From the NCBI GenBank assembly GCA_946481475.1, contig CAMLOB010000298.1:1-5678 (forward strand): DNA of 5,678 bases, read 5' to 3'. The position numbers and the translations under genes are program-made. Positions 4,910 to 5,678 of the stretch are shown piece by piece. Position 1 is the stretch's first letter; the number at the start of each line of letters is the position of its first letter. The DNA is from an uncultured Chlorobiota bacterium. Its GTDB lineage: Bacteria; Bacteroidota; Kapaibacteriia; OLB7. Under the pieces are notes generated by a model, which worked only from the letters and a program-made list of their open reading frames with translations, did not search any database and was not told where the DNA came from.

Positions 4910-5032
4910 CTACGCAGCCTTCATCATCTTCTCCCGCAATCCCTCCAGCACACGCCCCTTCTCCTCCTGCGTCAACTCCGCGATCCCTTTCGTTCGATGA
5001 CCGCTTGCCCAGAGGGCGATCTTCTCCAACCG
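4910..5032 (-). other. 40-codon in-frame continuation beyond an internal TGA
   Basis: Directly after the TGA at 5035-5033 the same frame remains open for 40 codons to TAG at 4912-4910. The translation looks like genuine protein: RLEKIALWASGHRTKG, then a helical, charged end with TQEEKGRVLEGL. It stops just before the terminator hairpin. Three explanations fit: a nonsense mutation (CGA to TGA or TGG to TGA) in a gene that once ended at 4910; stop readthrough, since the base after TGA is C, a leaky context; or a coupled small gene starting at TTG 5029, with GGGAG about 8 bases before it. TGA is used as an ordinary stop by other genes here, so a changed genetic code is unlikely. Confidence 0.55.
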
Positions 5033-5678
5033 TCACACTCCCACCACCAGCGTATACCCCGTCCGGTTCTCCAGCTTTGTCCGCACCGCATCCAGCATCT
5101 CTGCGTCAGGCTCCCCAGCCAGCTTCACCGACACGGTCACCCGGTCAACGTGGATACCAGGTCCCTTGATGACTTGCCAACCGACCTCCCGTAGTAGCTG
5201 CCCCGCCACCTGGAGAATCTGTTGCTGGTCGGGATGAGGGTGAATGCCGACAGGATAACCGGTTTCCTCGGACAAGGTGCGGATAATGTCGATATGGCGT
5301 TCACCTACCTGCGGCGAGATAAACGTCAGCACCAACTTTCCCTGCTTGATCCCCACTCTGTACAAACCAAGCGATTCCAGCGCATGACGAACCAGACCAT
5401 ATGTTGCGTTGATCTCCATCGGTTCACGGCCGGATACCGGTACGATCGTCCCCGCTTGTGCAGTTGCAGAACCTGACTCTATGCCGTTGCCGGACTGATT
5501 ATTGCCTATCAGCAAGCGAAACCCGGTCAATTCCTGATAGGCCTGAGCCAGCGCAGAAAGATCCACCACCCCCGTGACCTCAACACCGACCTCACCCCGA
5601 TCCATATGATATGACGGCCCTTTGGTCACGCGTCCGCCTTCGGGCAGAACTTCGCCGATTGCCGCACCCAACGCCTGC
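5033..5678 (-). CDS. Unknown protein with an internal duplication; start lies beyond the window
   Basis: The frame is open from the right edge to TGA at 5033, at least 214 codons; its start is outside. I do not recognise the family. A domain of about 45 residues is present twice. Copy A is near 5632-5504 (VTKGPSYHMDRGEVGVEVTG, ending TGFRLLIG) and copy B near 5179-5042 (VIKGPGIHVDRVTVSVKLAG, ending TGYTLVVG). Each looks like strand-strand-helix-strand, similar in outline to small alpha/beta nucleic-acid-binding modules such as KH; this likeness is by pattern only. Between them lie a Ser/Gly/Ala-rich linker (5510-5430 or so) and a segment with FISPQVGERH and HPHPDQQQI. No signal peptide or membrane segment is seen in this part. 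It is convergent with the integrase and may be chromosomal flank or another gene of the element. The TGA may be premature, because 40 more codons follow in frame. Confidence 0.65.
   Translation of the reverse strand, partial: QALGAAIGEVLPEGGRVTKGPSYHMDRGEVGVEVTGVVDLSALAQAYQELTGFRLLIGNNQSGNGIESGSATAQAGTIVPVSGREPMEINATYGLVRHALESLGLYRVGIKQGKLVLTFISPQVGERHIDIIRTLSEETGYPVGIHPHPDQQQILQVAGQLLREVGWQVIKGPGIHVDRVTVSVKLAGEPDAEMLDAVRTKLENRTGYTLVVGV

Overview
The window is bacterial and looks like the edge or control region of an integrated mobile element. The best taxonomic hint is the integrase: its short arm-binding N-terminus, SAM-like core-binding domain and C-terminal catalytic domain resemble the tyrosine recombinases common in Bacteroidota and their relatives. 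Most starts also lack a strong Shine-Dalgarno, which would fit that group. This placement is tentative.

Layout. Positions 57-224 (+) hold a small 55-codon gene candidate with a good ribosome binding site. Two LexA-family regulators follow, both on the minus strand. The first (467-1150) has the winged-helix and S24 domains, but Trp stands where the catalytic Ser should be. The second (1420-2061) keeps the Ala-Gly cleavage site and the full Ser/Lys dyad. Related operator-like sequences (TTACGCAA-N3-TAA core, 16 bp) lie upstream of both genes at 1273-1290 and 2252-2267. The first sits directly beside a good promoter. From about 2062 to 2682 no convincing gene is seen, but there are inverted repeats, a run of 13 C and a candidate minus-strand promoter. 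An unrecognised 183-aa protein (2683-3234, +) follows, then a 388-base gap with a 15-bp inverted repeat that could be a recombinase core site, then the integrase (3623-4858, +). A strong hairpin at 4867-4904 separates the integrase from a convergent minus-strand gene that runs off the right edge. That gene has an in-frame TGA, after which 40 well-formed codons continue in the same frame.

How the parts may work together (inference). LexA-family proteins with an intact S24 dyad are typically inactivated by RecA-stimulated self-cleavage after DNA damage, which often controls excision or induction of mobile elements. Here a cleavable regulator is paired with one predicted to be non-cleavable, and both may read the same operators. 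This could form a two-repressor switch in which one arm responds to damage and the other does not. The integrase also departs from consensus at two catalytic positions (Lys for Arg II, Asn for His/Trp III), and the right-hand gene has a nonsense codon. The region may therefore be partly decayed or domesticated instead of a fully active element. No retron, CRISPR, tRNA or rRNA was seen.
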